Part shown: positions 33,508 through 42,628 of the stretch, one piece after another
Position numbering within the stretch: the first letter of the stretch is position 1
How the letters are laid out: every line of letters begins with the position of its first letter
Assembly (NCBI GenBank): GCA_016722525.1
Contig: JADKJB010000004.1
Coordinates: 124,001 to 188,000, forward strand
Direction: 5' to 3'
DNA: 64,000 nucleotides
Source: Bacteroidota bacterium
Lineage (GTDB): Bacteria > Bacteroidota > Bacteroidia > AKYH767-A > OLB10
Program-made: the position numbers and the translations under genes
The notes under the pieces: generated by a model
What the model was told of the DNA's origin: nothing
The model's database searches: none
Seen by the model: only the letters and a program-made list of their open reading frames with translations

Positions 33508-33634
33508 GTCGCTATTAAATTTAAATTAATGTTTAATTACTTCATTCTTTTTTCATTTTAGAATTGAACTTTTGCCCTCTTAAAATAAAATGTTTTGTTA
33601 AACAGTCTGCTGCTTAACGTACAAAATTTCGAAT

Positions 33635-34366
33635 ATGAATAAAACCATCGACGTTTGTTTTTCTCCTGCTTTGTTTAATCTATACGATTCACAAGATAGT
33701 ATAGTAGTAGTAATAGATATCCTTAGAGCAACAGCATCAATGTGTGTTGCATTTCAGAATGGAGTTAAGAGTATTGTTCCGGTAGCAACTGTTGAAGAGT
33801 CACTGGCATATCGTAAGAAGGGTTTCCTTGTTGGCGCTGAAAGAAAAGGTGAAATGGTTGAGGGCTTTGATTTGGGTAATTCGCCATTTAGCTATATGGA
33901 TCCCATTGTTCGTAATCGTGATATTGCGCTTACAACCACAAATGGAACACAAGCGATTCAGACCGCACGAAATGCCTATCAGATTGCAATTGGTTCTTTT
34001 CTGAATTTAGATGCACTTTGTCAATGGTTAATAACGCAGGATAGAAATATTATTTTACTCTGTTCCGGTTGGAAGAATGCTTTTAATTTTGAAGATACAC
34101 TTTTTGCCGGTGCAGTTGTTCAAAAATTACTTCCATTCTATGCACTCACTTATCACCGCGATTCAGCACTTGCTGCCATGCATTTGTATGATCTTGCAAA
34201 AGAGGATCTTTATGGATTTCTTGAAAAATCTTCCCACCGCAAAAGATTAGAAAAATTGCAAATTGAAGATGATATTGTTTTTTGTCTTACCCCAAATCAA
34301 ACTGATGTTATACCTGTAATGGTAGGTGATGCCATTTATAATTTGAATGTACTTCAGTCGTTGTGA
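33635..34366 (+). CDS. comB: 2-phosphosulfolactate phosphatase family protein
   Basis: It is 243 aa. VVVIDILRATASM near the start, GAERKGEMVEGFDLGNSP and LTTTNGTQAI are the ComB signatures. In methanogens ComB removes phosphate from phosphosulfolactate in coenzyme M synthesis. In Bacteroidota it occurs without the rest of that pathway, and its role is not settled; sulfonate or sulfonolipid metabolism is a guess. No ComA or ComC is nearby. The gene is followed directly by a 133-bp heptamer repeat array. Confidence 0.9.
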   Translation: MNKTIDVCFSPALFNLYDSQDSIVVVIDILRATASMCVAFQNGVKSIVPVATVEESLAYRKKGFLVGAERKGEMVEGFDLGNSPFSYMDPIVRNRDIALTTTNGTQAIQTARNAYQIAIGSFLNLDALCQWLITQDRNIILLCSGWKNAFNFEDTLFAGAVVQKLLPFYALTYHRDSALAAMHLYDLAKEDLYGFLEKSSHRKRLEKLQIEDDIVFCLTPNQTDVIPVMVGDAIYNLNVLQSL

Positions 34367-34370
34367 AAAA

Positions 34371-34503
34371 GTAGCCAGTAACCAGTAACCAGTAACCAGT
34401 AACCAGTAACCAGTAACCAGGAGCATGTAGCATGTAGCCAGTAGCCAGTAGCCAGTAGCCAGTAGCCAGTAGCCAGTAGCCAGTAGCCAGTAGCAAGTAG
34501 CCA
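34371..34503. repeat. Array of 19 heptamers, GTAACCA / GTAGCCA
   Basis: There are nineteen 7-base units in unbroken phase: one GTAGCCA, six GTAACCA, GGAGCAT, GTAGCAT, eight GTAGCCA, GTAGCAA and GTAGCCA. The array starts five bases after the comB stop. Units are nearly identical within each half, which points to local expansion. Frames read from it (WLLATGY-type peptides) are artefacts. Confidence 0.95.
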
Positions 34504-34544
34504 GTGATTTTTTTATTGTGTTAAATTTACTTTTTTGTAGATTT

Positions 34545-34590
34545 TTTAATAGACTTTTTAATGACTTTTTCAATGACCTTTTTAATGACC
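34545..34590. repeat. Degenerate T-rich repeat, TTTTTAATGACC-type
   Basis: There are four imperfect units of 11-13 bases (TTTTTAATAGAC, TTTTTAATGAC and similar). It contains ATGACTTTTTCAATGAC at 34561-34577, which recurs exactly at 46699-46715. Confidence 0.7.
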
Positions 34591-34598
34591 CTTTGAAC

Positions 34599-34682
34599 CA
34601 TTGAATCAGCAACTGAATCAGCAACTGAATTAACAACTGAATCAACAACTGAATCAACAACTGAATTAACAACTGAATTAAC
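34599..34682. repeat. Array of 12-mers, AACTGAATYARC
   Basis: There are six clean units at 34611-34682 plus one diverged unit (CATTGAATCAGC) before them. GAAT recurs at exactly 12-base spacing seven times (34603 to 34675). The array ends 21 bases before the ATG of the phospholipase-like gene, so it lies in its promoter/leader region. Confidence 0.93.
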
Positions 34683-34703
34683 TTTTTTTAAACCCCTTTT
34701 CCC

Positions 34704-35684
34704 ATGAAACAACTATTCAAAATTTTTCTTCTTGCATTAATCATCTTTATGATCGCCATTTACACATTAACAGCCTGGGGCTTTTGGAGCCATCAGCGTA
34801 TAAACAGAATGGCAGTGTTTGCATTACCTCCTGAAATGTTCGGGTTTTATAAGTACCATATCGACTATTTGACCACGCACGCTGTGGATCCTGATAAAAG
34901 AAGATATGCAGTAGAAGGTGAAGCAGCTTGTCATTTTATTGATTTGGATAGGTACGGAAAAAATCCATTCGATAGTATACCGCAATATTGGAACGATGCA
35001 GTCGCAAAATATACTGAGGATACATTGATGGCACATGGAATTGTTCCATGGCATATTGAAAAAATGATGTTTCGGTTAACTAATGCATTTAAACAAAAGG
35101 ATTTTGAAAAAATACTAAAGTATTCTGGCGATATAGGTCATTACATTGGCGACGCTCATGTGCCATTGCATTGTACTCAAAATTACAACGGTCAACTTAC
35201 AAATCAACATGGAATACATGGATTTTGGGAATCACGTGTTCCTGAATTGATCGGTGAGGAATATGATTTTATTACCGGAAGATGCCGGTATATCAAAAAT
35301 CCATTGAAAGAAGCCTGGCGTATAGTCAAGGATAGTTATAATGCTCATGATTCTGTTTTAGACTTTGAACGAGAACTGAGTAGTAAATTTCCTGCTGACA
35401 GAAAATATTCCTACATTCAAAAAGGAAATGTTATGATGAAAGTTCATTCAGAAGAGTATGCTAAAGCCTATGATAAAATGTTAAATAGCATGGCTGAAAG
35501 AAGAATGAGGGAATCTATTATTTTAGTGGCTTCTTTTTGGTATACAGCATGGATCAATTCCGGTCAGCCGGATCTTGGTGAGTTGTCAGGAAAGGATTTT
35601 TCTGAGGCTACTATTGAGCAAATGAAAAAAGAGGAAATAGATTGGAATAATGGAACACTTAAGGTAAAAGGACACGACGAGTGA
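34704..35684 (+). CDS. Zinc-dependent phospholipase C / S1-P1 nuclease-like protein
   Basis: It is 326 aa. An N-terminal hydrophobic segment (about 5-25) works as a signal or anchor and is followed directly by WGFWSHQRINRMAVFALP. The N-terminal Trp plus His pattern and GHYIGDAHVPLHCTQNYNG are typical of the three-zinc fold shared by bacterial phospholipase C and S1/P1 nucleases. The protein is therefore probably a periplasmic or surface hydrolase. Whether it cuts phospholipids or nucleic acid cannot be decided here. The upstream gap is filled with tandem repeats, and I saw no TAnnTTTG box in it. Confidence 0.8.
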   Translation: MKQLFKIFLLALIIFMIAIYTLTAWGFWSHQRINRMAVFALPPEMFGFYKYHIDYLTTHAVDPDKRRYAVEGEAACHFIDLDRYGKNPFDSIPQYWNDAVAKYTEDTLMAHGIVPWHIEKMMFRLTNAFKQKDFEKILKYSGDIGHYIGDAHVPLHCTQNYNGQLTNQHGIHGFWESRVPELIGEEYDFITGRCRYIKNPLKEAWRIVKDSYNAHDSVLDFERELSSKFPADRKYSYIQKGNVMMKVHSEEYAKAYDKMLNSMAERRMRESIILVASFWYTAWINSGQPDLGELSGKDFSEATIEQMKKEEIDWNNGTLKVKGHDE

Positions 35685-35696
35685 AAAACGGGAATG

Positions 35697-35730
35697 TAAA
35701 ATGTAGAATTTAAAATGTAGAATGTAAAAT
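35697..35730. repeat. Short heptamer array, GTAGAAT / GTAAAAT
   Basis: Units are GTAAAT (one base short), GTAGAAT, TTAAAAT, GTAGAAT and GTAAAAT. It is the same unit as the larger array at 46602. It starts 12 bases after the phospholipase-like stop. Confidence 0.8.
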
Positions 35731-35832
35731 TAATTGCATCATGCTTGAAAATACCGAAGGACGAAAAATGCAGCAGCAGTTAGTTCTGTGCAAAAATAAA
35801 TATTCCAATTACAAAATATTCACTCACTTAAT

Positions 35833-35918
35833 AAACTATCGAATATGCAACCGAATCACCCACCGAATTACCCACTGAATAAACCACTGTATCACCCATC
35901 GAATCCACAATCGAATCT
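35833..35918. repeat. Degenerate 12-mer array, CCACYGAATNAN
   Basis: GAAT (once GTAT) occurs at exactly 12-base steps: 35841, 35853, 35865, 35877, 35889, 35901, 35913. It is a diverged relative of the AACTGAATYARC array 1.2 kb away. The -7 box of the next gene begins two bases after it ends, so the repeat covers the -33 region. Confidence 0.88.
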
Positions 35919-35920
35919 TT

Positions 35921-35928
35921 TATCTTTG
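35921..35928 (+). promoter_or_regulatory. -7 box TATCTTTG for the methyltransferase
   Basis: It is an exact TAnnTTTG, 15 bases before the ATG at 35944, abutting the 12-mer array. Confidence 0.6.
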
Positions 35929-35943
35929 TAAAAAATTCAATTT

Positions 35944-36726
35944 ATGCAACGCCCGAAAAACTACCTCGAATACAACCGTAACGCATGGAATCATCAGGTG
36001 AAATCGGGTAACCGTTGGACCTTGCCATTTAGTGATGAGGTTATTGAGAATGCAAGAAATGGTGAGTGGGAAGTTGTGCTTACTCCGCATAGAGTCATTC
36101 CACACGATTAGTTTAAAGCCCCTGGAAAAAAAATTCTTGGTTTAGCTTCTGCCGGAGGACAACAATGTCCGGTTTTAGCTGCTGCGGGCTTCGATGTGAC
36201 CGTTTTCGATAACTCACAAGGTCAGCTGGATCAGGATACCGCCATGGCAGAAAAGCATCATCTCAACATAAAAACTGTTCAAGGTGATATGGCTGACTTA
36301 TCAGTTTTTGCTGATGAGACCTTTGACTTGGTTTTTAATCCTTGTTCTACCGGCTTTGTGCCTGATGTGGCTGCAGTCTACAAAGAAGCTTCGCGAGTGC
36401 TGAAAAAAGGCGGTGTATTCATGACCGGATTTACTAAACCTGTGTACTATCTCTTTGATGTAAAACTGGTTGAAGAGGGTATTTTTACGCTCAAATATTC
36501 AACTCCCTATTCTGATCTTGAATCTCTGAACGATGAGGAGCTGGATATGTTTGTAAGTAAAAATGAACCAGTTGTTTTTGGTCATTCACTGGAAGCTTTT
36601 ATTGACGGACAATTGCAAGCTGGACTTACACTTACCAATTTGTTCGAAGACAGTTGGGGAGAAAATAACCCAATTGATAAGTATTTCCCGGCTTTTGTAG
36701 GTACCAGAGCCGTTAAAATTGGCTAA
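35944..36726 (+). CDS. SAM-dependent methyltransferase, class I, interrupted by one in-frame TAG
   Basis: It is 260 aa if read through. The start MQRPKNYLEYNRNAWNHQV and the SAM loop ILGLASAGGQQCPVLAAAG (motif I) are followed by TVFDNSQGQLDQD, the Asp that binds the ribose in class I enzymes. At 36109-36111 the frame meets TAG after VIPHD and continues in the same frame with FKAPGKKILGL. Relatives usually have Trp there (TGG), so a G-to-A change explains it. It could be a sequencing error or a real nonsense mutation. The substrate is unknown. Confidence 0.82.
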
Positions 36727-36807
36727 TAGCGACTAATAGCACTATTACTTCACATCCGGGTGTGTTTAAGTTCCCATCTTTGGTTGCAATGCATCTGAAC
36801 TTATCCT

Positions 36808-36815
36808 TACTTTTG
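36808..36815 (+). promoter_or_regulatory. -7 box TACTTTTG for aspA
   Basis: It is an exact TAnnTTTG with TTG 21 bases upstream (36784-36786) at the -33 position. The ATG is 17 bases downstream. Confidence 0.62.
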
Positions 36816-36832
36816 AGTCTTAATTTTGAACT

Positions 36833-38245
36833 ATGGGATCTGAAAAGTATAGGTTAGAGCATGATTTTCTGGGTGAAAAGGAAATCCCGGCCAATGCGTA
36901 TTATGGAATTCAAACTTTAAGAGCTATCGAGAATTTTAGTATAACCCGACTTCCGATCTCCAGAGAGCCGTTATTAATTAAATCGTTTGGTTTTGTTAAA
37001 AAAGCTGCAGCTATGGCCAATCGTGACTGTGGAGTTATTACAAAGGAAGTAGCAGATGCTGTCATTTATGGATCTGAGAAGTTGATAGAGGGCTCATTTT
37101 TGGATCAGTTCATAACAGATATGATTCAAGGGGGTGCCGGCACTTCATGCAATATGAATGTGAATGAAGTGATCGCTAATATTGGTTTAGAGCACATGGG
37201 AAAAATTAAGGGTGATTACGATTTCCTCCATCCTAATAATCATGTGAATTGTTCCCAATCAACCAATGATGCCTATCCCACAGCTTTTCGAATAGCCCTT
37301 TACAAAAAAATAGAAGTTTTTATTCAATCCATGCAACAGGTTCAAAATGCATTTGCCAAAAAAGGCAATGAGTTTAAGGATATTCTTAAAATGGGCCGTA
37401 CGCAATTGCAGGATGCAGTTCCAATGACCCTGGGTGTTGAATTTAGAAGTTATGCAACCACCATTGGGGAAGATATTCAACGTATGCGTGAGGTTCAACG
37501 ATTGGTCACTGAAATAAATATGGGTGCTACAGCTATCGGCACCGGAATTAATGCTCCTGAAGGTTATGCCGAAAAAGTAACCCGCTATTTGGCTGCTATT
37601 ACAGGATTGCCTTTAACACTCTCCCCTGATTTAATTGAAGCAACTGTTGATACCGGTGCCTATCTCCAGATTTCAGGTACATTAAAACGTTGCGCCGTTA
37701 AGTTGTCAAAAATATGTAATGATTTACGATTACTCTCCTCTGGCCCACGTACCGGATTCAATGAAATTAATCTTCCTCAAATGCAACCCGGTTCATCTAT
37801 CATGCCGGGCAAAGTGAATCCTGTAATTCCTGAGGTGCTGAATCAGGTATGTTTTTATGTTGCCGGTGCAGATACTACAATTACCATGGCTTGTGAAGCC
37901 GGTCAGCTGCAGTTAAATGTTATGGAACCGGTAATTGCATTCAGTCTTTTTACTTCTTTGGAATATATGACAAATGCTTGCGACACGCTTTCTGAAAAAT
38001 GTATAACTGGTATAACTGCTAATCACGAAGTTTGTTATTCTCATGTGATGAATAGTGTTGGAATTGTAACCTCATTAAATCCTATTCTTGGGTATGAAAA
38101 ATGTTCTGCCATAGCTAAAGAAGCATTGCAAACAGGCAAAACCATTCAGCAAATTGTGGTTGAAGAACAAAATTTAATTTCGATGGAAAAGTGGAACGAA
38201 ATATATTCCATTGAGAATATGATTTCTCCTAAATTTATTATTTGA
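36833..38245 (+). CDS. aspA: Aspartate ammonia-lyase
   Basis: It interconverts aspartate and fumarate plus ammonia. It is 470 aa, full length. GSSIMPGKVNPVIPE near residue 320 is the flexible catalytic loop of the superfamily; VIPE points to aspartase, whereas class II fumarase has TQCE there. GGAGTSCNMNVNEVIAN and HPNNHVNCSQSTNDAYPT are the other conserved blocks. It is monocistronic, with its own promoter and a leader of about 15 bases. Confidence 0.95.
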   Translation: MGSEKYRLEHDFLGEKEIPANAYYGIQTLRAIENFSITRLPISREPLLIKSFGFVKKAAAMANRDCGVITKEVADAVIYGSEKLIEGSFLDQFITDMIQGGAGTSCNMNVNEVIANIGLEHMGKIKGDYDFLHPNNHVNCSQSTNDAYPTAFRIALYKKIEVFIQSMQQVQNAFAKKGNEFKDILKMGRTQLQDAVPMTLGVEFRSYATTIGEDIQRMREVQRLVTEINMGATAIGTGINAPEGYAEKVTRYLAAITGLPLTLSPDLIEATVDTGAYLQISGTLKRCAVKLSKICNDLRLLSSGPRTGFNEINLPQMQPGSSIMPGKVNPVIPEVLNQVCFYVAGADTTITMACEAGQLQLNVMEPVIAFSLFTSLEYMTNACDTLSEKCITGITANHEVCYSHVMNSVGIVTSLNPILGYEKCSAIAKEALQTGKTIQQIVVEEQNLISMEKWNEIYSIENMISPKFII

Positions 38246-38343
38246 AAAGCCTTTAAATCAGCTGTCAATTATAGGGGTCTATAAAATGTTTCTTTAAATC
38301 CAAGCCAAGAAAATATAGCGGAATGTTTCTGCAAAGTAATTGA

Positions 38344-39312
38344 ATGAATACAACTATTGGTACTGATATTATTAAAGCAGGCATTGTTCTTAAACAAGGT
38401 GGACTGGTTGCAATACCTACTGAAACGGTTTATGGGCTAGCTGCAAATGCACTGGATGAGCGTGCTGTGATGCAAATTTTTAAAACTAAAACAGACCTGA
38501 ATTTGATCCTTTAATAGTTCATGTTTCCAGGTATTGCAGAAGTTGAAAAATACGTGGATGAAATTCCATCAGCTGCCCGGCAGTTGATGCAAAAATTCTG
38601 GCCCGGGCCGCTTACAATATTGCTGAAAAAAAAATCGATCATTCCGGATTTGGTAACTTCGGGACTGGATACCGTTGCAGTACGTATGCCCAATCATGCC
38701 TTAACATTGGAACTTTTAAAAGTGCTCGATTTTCCTTTGGCTGCTCCAAGTGCAAATCCGTTTGGATACATAAGCCCTACCACTGCTCAGCATGTAGCCG
38801 ATCAGTTAGGTGGTAAACTGGAATATATTCTTGATGGTGGTCCTTGTCAAGTTGGAATTGAGTCAACCATCGTTGGTTTTGAAAATGAGTTGTTGGTAGT
38901 TTACCGTTTGGGTGGTACTACAGTGAATGAAATTAGTGCTGTTGCAGGAGAAATTATTTTGGCTCCTAATTCATCTTCCAACCCAAGCGCACCAGGAATG
39001 CTCATGAGTCATTATGCTCCTTCCAAACCACTTTATTTTGGTGATCTGAAAGCGTTGATGAAACAACATGACAAAGCTAATTTTGCTATACTTTGTTTTT
39101 CAGGAAAGGAATTGCCTGATGAAATACAAGCAAAGTTGATTTTCCGGCTTTCTCCGGAAGGAAAAATGGAAGAAGCTGCACGTAATTTATTTGCAGCTTT
39201 GCGTCAGCTGGATCGCGCATCTGTAGATTGTATTTTGGCAGAGCAGTTTCCTGATATTGGTTTGGGAAAAGCAATTAATGATCGTTTGTTGCGTGCTTCT
39301 GTGCGCAACTAA
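38344..39312 (+). CDS. sua5: L-threonylcarbamoyladenylate synthase, Sua5 type (two compensating frame breaks)
   Basis: It makes the TC-AMP donor for the t6A37 modification of tRNA. It is 322 aa when repaired: a YrdC domain plus the C-terminal Sua5 domain (APGMLMSHYAPSKPLYFG). The start is the ATG at 38344. The N-terminal AIPTETVYGLAANA is unmistakable. One A is missing at 38488-38491 (family text IFKTKNRPEFDPLIVHV) and one base is extra near 38527-38531 (VSGIAEVEKYV), after which the original frame resumes. The two breaks cancel in length, which supports error rather than decay. Confidence 0.9.
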
Positions 39313-39325
39313 GTGTTATCAGTTT

Positions 39326-40045
39326 TTAAAATATCCGTAAAGCCAGGCCGAGTAAAGTATTTACAGTAGCTACATTTTGGTAAACAGTTGTGCCCTGATT
39401 GCCATTGCCCTGATAATTTTGAAGTATAAAAGTGGGCCGTGCTCTTTGGTATTCTACATGTGCCATAATACTCATTCGTGGCGATACGTGATAACGGACC
39501 CCGGTTCCTAAAGAAATAGAAATTGAACTTCCCACCTCCGATTCCCTTGTTTCACTCTGGCCGGTGTTATTCTGAGTTACAGTTTGCTTCGGTGAGACAG
39601 CAATGATGAAACCAGTTAAAAATCTAAAATCAATATCAAGATTTTTTAATGGGATTGAAACAAACGGACCCACATGAAATCCACCAAAGCCCCACCTGGA
39701 AGAAGAAACAGTGAATTGTCCGCCGTATTCCTGAGCATAATTATCAGCTAATTCCTGCACATCCATTCGGAGCGAAGAACCCTTGATGGTAGCAGAAATA
39801 CCAAAATTTGGAACGAATTTTATTCCAAAATCAATCACTGAAAGCTGAAAACCTTGTCTGGCAAAACCAGCTTGTTGATTGGTCCATTCCCGATCACCAA
39901 AATTACCAACAGGAAAACTGGGGCCAAAATAAACACCTAAATAGCCTTTTCGTTGTTTTTGTTTTTCCCCTGCTGTTTCATTACTTTTTTGGGCATACAT
40001 ACACGAAGAAAACAATAGCAAAAAACACACTAACAGATATCTCAT
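39326..40045 (-). CDS. Outer-membrane beta-barrel protein
   Basis: It is 239 aa. A signal peptide ends in SSCMYAQ, then about eight amphipathic strands follow (KGYLGVYFGPSFPVGNFG; SISISLGTGVRYHVSP), and it ends in LGLALRIF, a C-terminal aromatic typical of barrels. It belongs to the general Bacteroidota outer-membrane beta-barrel group, with no specific function readable. The Cys before MYAQ could be a lipobox, but the Q-type cleavage is more likely. It is convergent with sua5. Confidence 0.8.
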   Translation of the reverse strand: MRYLLVCFLLLFSSCMYAQKSNETAGEKQKQRKGYLGVYFGPSFPVGNFGDREWTNQQAGFARQGFQLSVIDFGIKFVPNFGISATIKGSSLRMDVQELADNYAQEYGGQFTVSSSRWGFGGFHVGPFVSIPLKNLDIDFRFLTGFIIAVSPKQTVTQNNTGQSETRESEVGSSISISLGTGVRYHVSPRMSIMAHVEYQRARPTFILQNYQGNGNQGTTVYQNVATVNTLLGLALRIF

Positions 40046-40256
40046 GATTGGTCTATTTGATACTGCTAATATAGGATTTTGTTTTGAAAATTCAAATTTG
40101 CCGTAATCCCTAACCTGAAGATGGTAATAAATGGCTAGTTACCATTTGGCACTTTCTGTTTCAAAGTGAAAAATTAGTATCTGCTCTGTTATTACAAAGA
40201 TTCAATATCGTTTATCGTTGACAATTTCTTATAAAAAGGAAATACAGTAATTAAAG

Positions 40257-40944
40257 TCATGAAATTCCATCGAGTTTATTCCGGAGCCAGAATGCAACTT
40301 TAACAAGCAGTATTAGCGCCGGCACTTCAACAAGTGGACCAATAACTCCTGTAAAGGCTTGTCCGCTGTTTATACCAAAAACTCCAATTGCTACGGCAAT
40401 AGCAAGTTCAAAATTATTACCTGTTGCTGTAAATGAAATGGCAGTGTTTTTAGAATAATCGGCACCCAGTTTTTTTCCTGCCAGGAAAGAAATTAGAAAC
40501 ATCAAAGCAAAATAAATTAGAAGTGGAACGGCTATTCGGATCGCATCTTTTGGTATGGACACAATCATGTTACCCTTCAAACTAAACATAACAAGAATGG
40601 TAAACAACAGTGCCACAAGTGTGATGGGACTAATGAATGGAATAAACTTTAGCGTATACCAGTCATCGCCTTTCAGCTTGCGCAGAGAATAGCGTGTTAA
40701 AAACCCGGCAAAGAAAGGAATTCCCAGAAAAATTAATACACTCTCAGTAATTTGACCAATACTGATATTTATATCCATACTTTGAATCCCAAAAAAGGGT
40801 GGGAGCACAGTAATGAAAATCCATGCAAATAAACTTAAAAGAATTGATAAATGTTACTGATTCAGGAATGAAATATCCGATGGAAACACCAATTCCCATA
40901 GCAACAAAAATCCATAAAGTGAGAAAACGGTCGATGAAGCTCAA
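40257..40944 (-). pseudogene. acr3: ACR3-type arsenite efflux permease, internally deleted
   Basis: The first about 34 residues (SFIDRFLTLWIFVAMGIGV to FINSF) match the start of ACR3. The text then jumps, in a different frame, to LFAWIFITVLPPFFGIQSM and runs to the normal C-terminus. Compared with intact ACR3 proteins (about 350 aa), roughly 130 residues are missing, including the transmembrane helices with the essential Cys of the family. The junction is near 40835-40845. The start is uncertain: TTG at 40944 is the best visible, and the frame overlaps the end of arsC. It is the last gene of the ars operon. As written it cannot form a working pump. Confidence 0.8.
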
Positions 40945-40975
40945 CCGTTTTCTGTTAGTTGCAGGATTGCAATTT

Positions 40976-41425
40976 TCAACACTCAGAATTGCATTTATGA
41001 TCGCTGTTCACGGATGAAGTTTTCAATTTGTTTTTAATCTCATCCCGCACCAATCGGGTTTTCACTAATTTTTCTTCATGTGTTCCTGTGAATGAGGATG
41101 GATCATCAAACCACCATGCAAGGCGTTCGGCAATGCCCGGAAATACCGGGCAACTTTCAGCATTCTTAGCATCACAAACCGTAATCACAAAGCGAAACAA
41201 CTTGCCTGCTCTCCAGATATCAAACACATCTTTAACCGGATTTTGTGAAATGTCTATGCCAATTTCACGCATCACTTCAATGGCAAGCGGATTCAGTTTT
41301 CCCGGCTCCAGACCGGCACTTTCGGCAGTATAACGTTCACCACCTAAGTGATTTAAAAATGATTCGGCCATCTGGCTTCTTGCGCTGTTGTGAACGCAAA
41401 TGAATAATACGCTGGTTTTTTCCAT
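40976..41425 (-). CDS. arsC: Arsenate reductase, thioredoxin-coupled (LMW phosphatase fold)
   Basis: It reduces arsenate to arsenite in the cytoplasm. It is 149 aa. The P-loop CVHNSAR gives C10 and R16 (CX5R). C84 and C92 in TVCDAKNAESC are the relay cysteines of the thioredoxin-type enzyme, so all three redox cysteines are present. The tail ends DHKCNSEC, with extra cysteines beyond the normal fold that may bind metal. It lies 12 bases after arsM in the operon. Confidence 0.94.
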   Translation of the reverse strand: MEKTSVLFICVHNSARSQMAESFLNHLGGERYTAESAGLEPGKLNPLAIEVMREIGIDISQNPVKDVFDIWRAGKLFRFVITVCDAKNAESCPVFPGIAERLAWWFDDPSSFTGTHEEKLVKTRLVRDEIKNKLKTSSVNSDHKCNSEC

Positions 41426-41437
41426 GGTGTTGTATTT

Positions 41438-42275
41438 TTAGCAGCATCCTCCTCCAGGAGTGCACGTTCCTGCTTTCTCAGCGTAAACTGTGATGCTGAA
41501 TATTCCTGTTTTGCTGTTTTTGTATTCAGCGATTTCATCCTGTGAAAGATATTGAGAAAGTATTTCATCAGGAACTGTAATCACTTTTTCTTTTTGAATT
41601 TTAATGTTTGTAAATCCATGTTGTTTGATGAGATCCAGATACTCTTCTTTTTGAATGGCTCCAGAAACACAACCTGCATACATTTCGGCAGTTTGTTGAA
41701 TTTTAGAAGGCAGAGTTCCAACCAAAACAATATCCGAAATGCTAAAATGTCCTCCCGGTTTCATCACCCTGTTGATCTCACAGAATGCGGCAGCTTTATC
41801 GGGCACCAGATTCAAAACACAGTTACTCACCACTACATCGGCAGTATTGGCAGTGACAGGCATTTTTTCGATATCGCCCAAACGAAATTCCACGTTGTTG
41901 TAATTTAGTTTTTCAGCGTTCTCACGGGCTTTGTCAATCATTGCGGGTGTCATGTCAATACCGATTACCTTTCCCGATTCACCGGTTTCAGCACGGGCAA
42001 TGAAGCAATCATTCCCGGCACCGGAGCCCTAAGTCAATCACAATGTCACCTTTTTTAATTTGTGCGAATTGCGTCGGTAAGCCACAACCTAATCCGAGAT
42101 CGGCATTGGGGTCATAACCTTCCATGCCTACATATTCTTCCGACATAATATTATACACTTCACCACATGATCCGGTTGCACCGCAGCATGAAGAGGAATT
42201 CACCAATTTGTCCTGTGTGGCGATTTCAGAATATTTCTGTTTCACCATTTCTTTTATTTGTTCAGCAGTTTGCAT
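41438..42275 (-). CDS. arsM: Arsenite S-adenosylmethionine methyltransferase (one-base frame break)
   Basis: It methylates As(III) using SAM and cysteine-bound arsenic. It is 278 aa when repaired. An N-terminal NSSSCCGATGSCGEVYN Cys cluster (C30, C31, C37), the SAM motif DLGSGAGNDCFIARAETG, then SNCVLNLVPD and YAGCVSGAI carry the arsenic-binding cysteines. The tail GTCTPGGGCC adds more. The frame breaks at CCC 42027-42029 (one G too many on the coding strand); removing it restores motif I. It sits between arsR and arsC. Confidence 0.92.
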
Positions 42276-42287
42276 AATTTTAGTTTT

Positions 42288-42617
42288 TTAACAACATTTT
42301 ACAGCCGTTTTGTAAGAACCAAATAGAGCGGCTAATATCTCCTTGTATTTGTTCCAGGTCACTTCATTAATACAATAACATATGGCATTTCCTTCAATCG
42401 ATCCTTTGATCAATCCCGCATTTTTTAATTCTTTGAGATGTTGTGAAACTGTAGGTTGTGCCAAAGGCAACTCACTAACGATGTCACCACATACGCAGGA
42501 ATTCACTTTTAATAAATGCTGGATGATGGCAATTCTGGCAGGATGTCCGAGCGCTTTCGCGACAGCAGCAAGTTCAACCTGATCCTGGGTAAAGAAATCT
42601 GTTTTGGATGCTCCCAT
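42288..42617 (-). CDS. arsR: ArsR family arsenic-responsive repressor
   Basis: It is 109 aa, a winged helix-turn-helix. NSCVCGDIV (C41 and C43) is the classic ArsR metal site on helix alpha-3, and QPTVSQHLKELKNAGLI is the DNA-recognition helix. The C-terminal Cys-Cys adds a possible third ligand. It is first in the operon arsR-arsM-arsC-acr3, with a 14-bp perfect palindrome starting 12 bases before its ATG. Confidence 0.95.
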   Translation of the reverse strand: MGASKTDFFTQDQVELAAVAKALGHPARIAIIQHLLKVNSCVCGDIVSELPLAQPTVSQHLKELKNAGLIKGSIEGNAICYCINEVTWNKYKEILAALFGSYKTAVKCC

Positions 42618-42628
42618 TATGTTATTTT

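Noticed and set aside
34371..34503. Possible CRISPR array
   Set aside because: The units are 7 bases with no unique spacers, and there are no cas genes nearby. It is a simple tandem repeat.
34247..34712. Open frames on the minus strand with repeated LIQL and WLLATGY peptides
   Set aside because: They are translations of the 12-mer and 7-mer arrays and run into comB. There is no start context or family.
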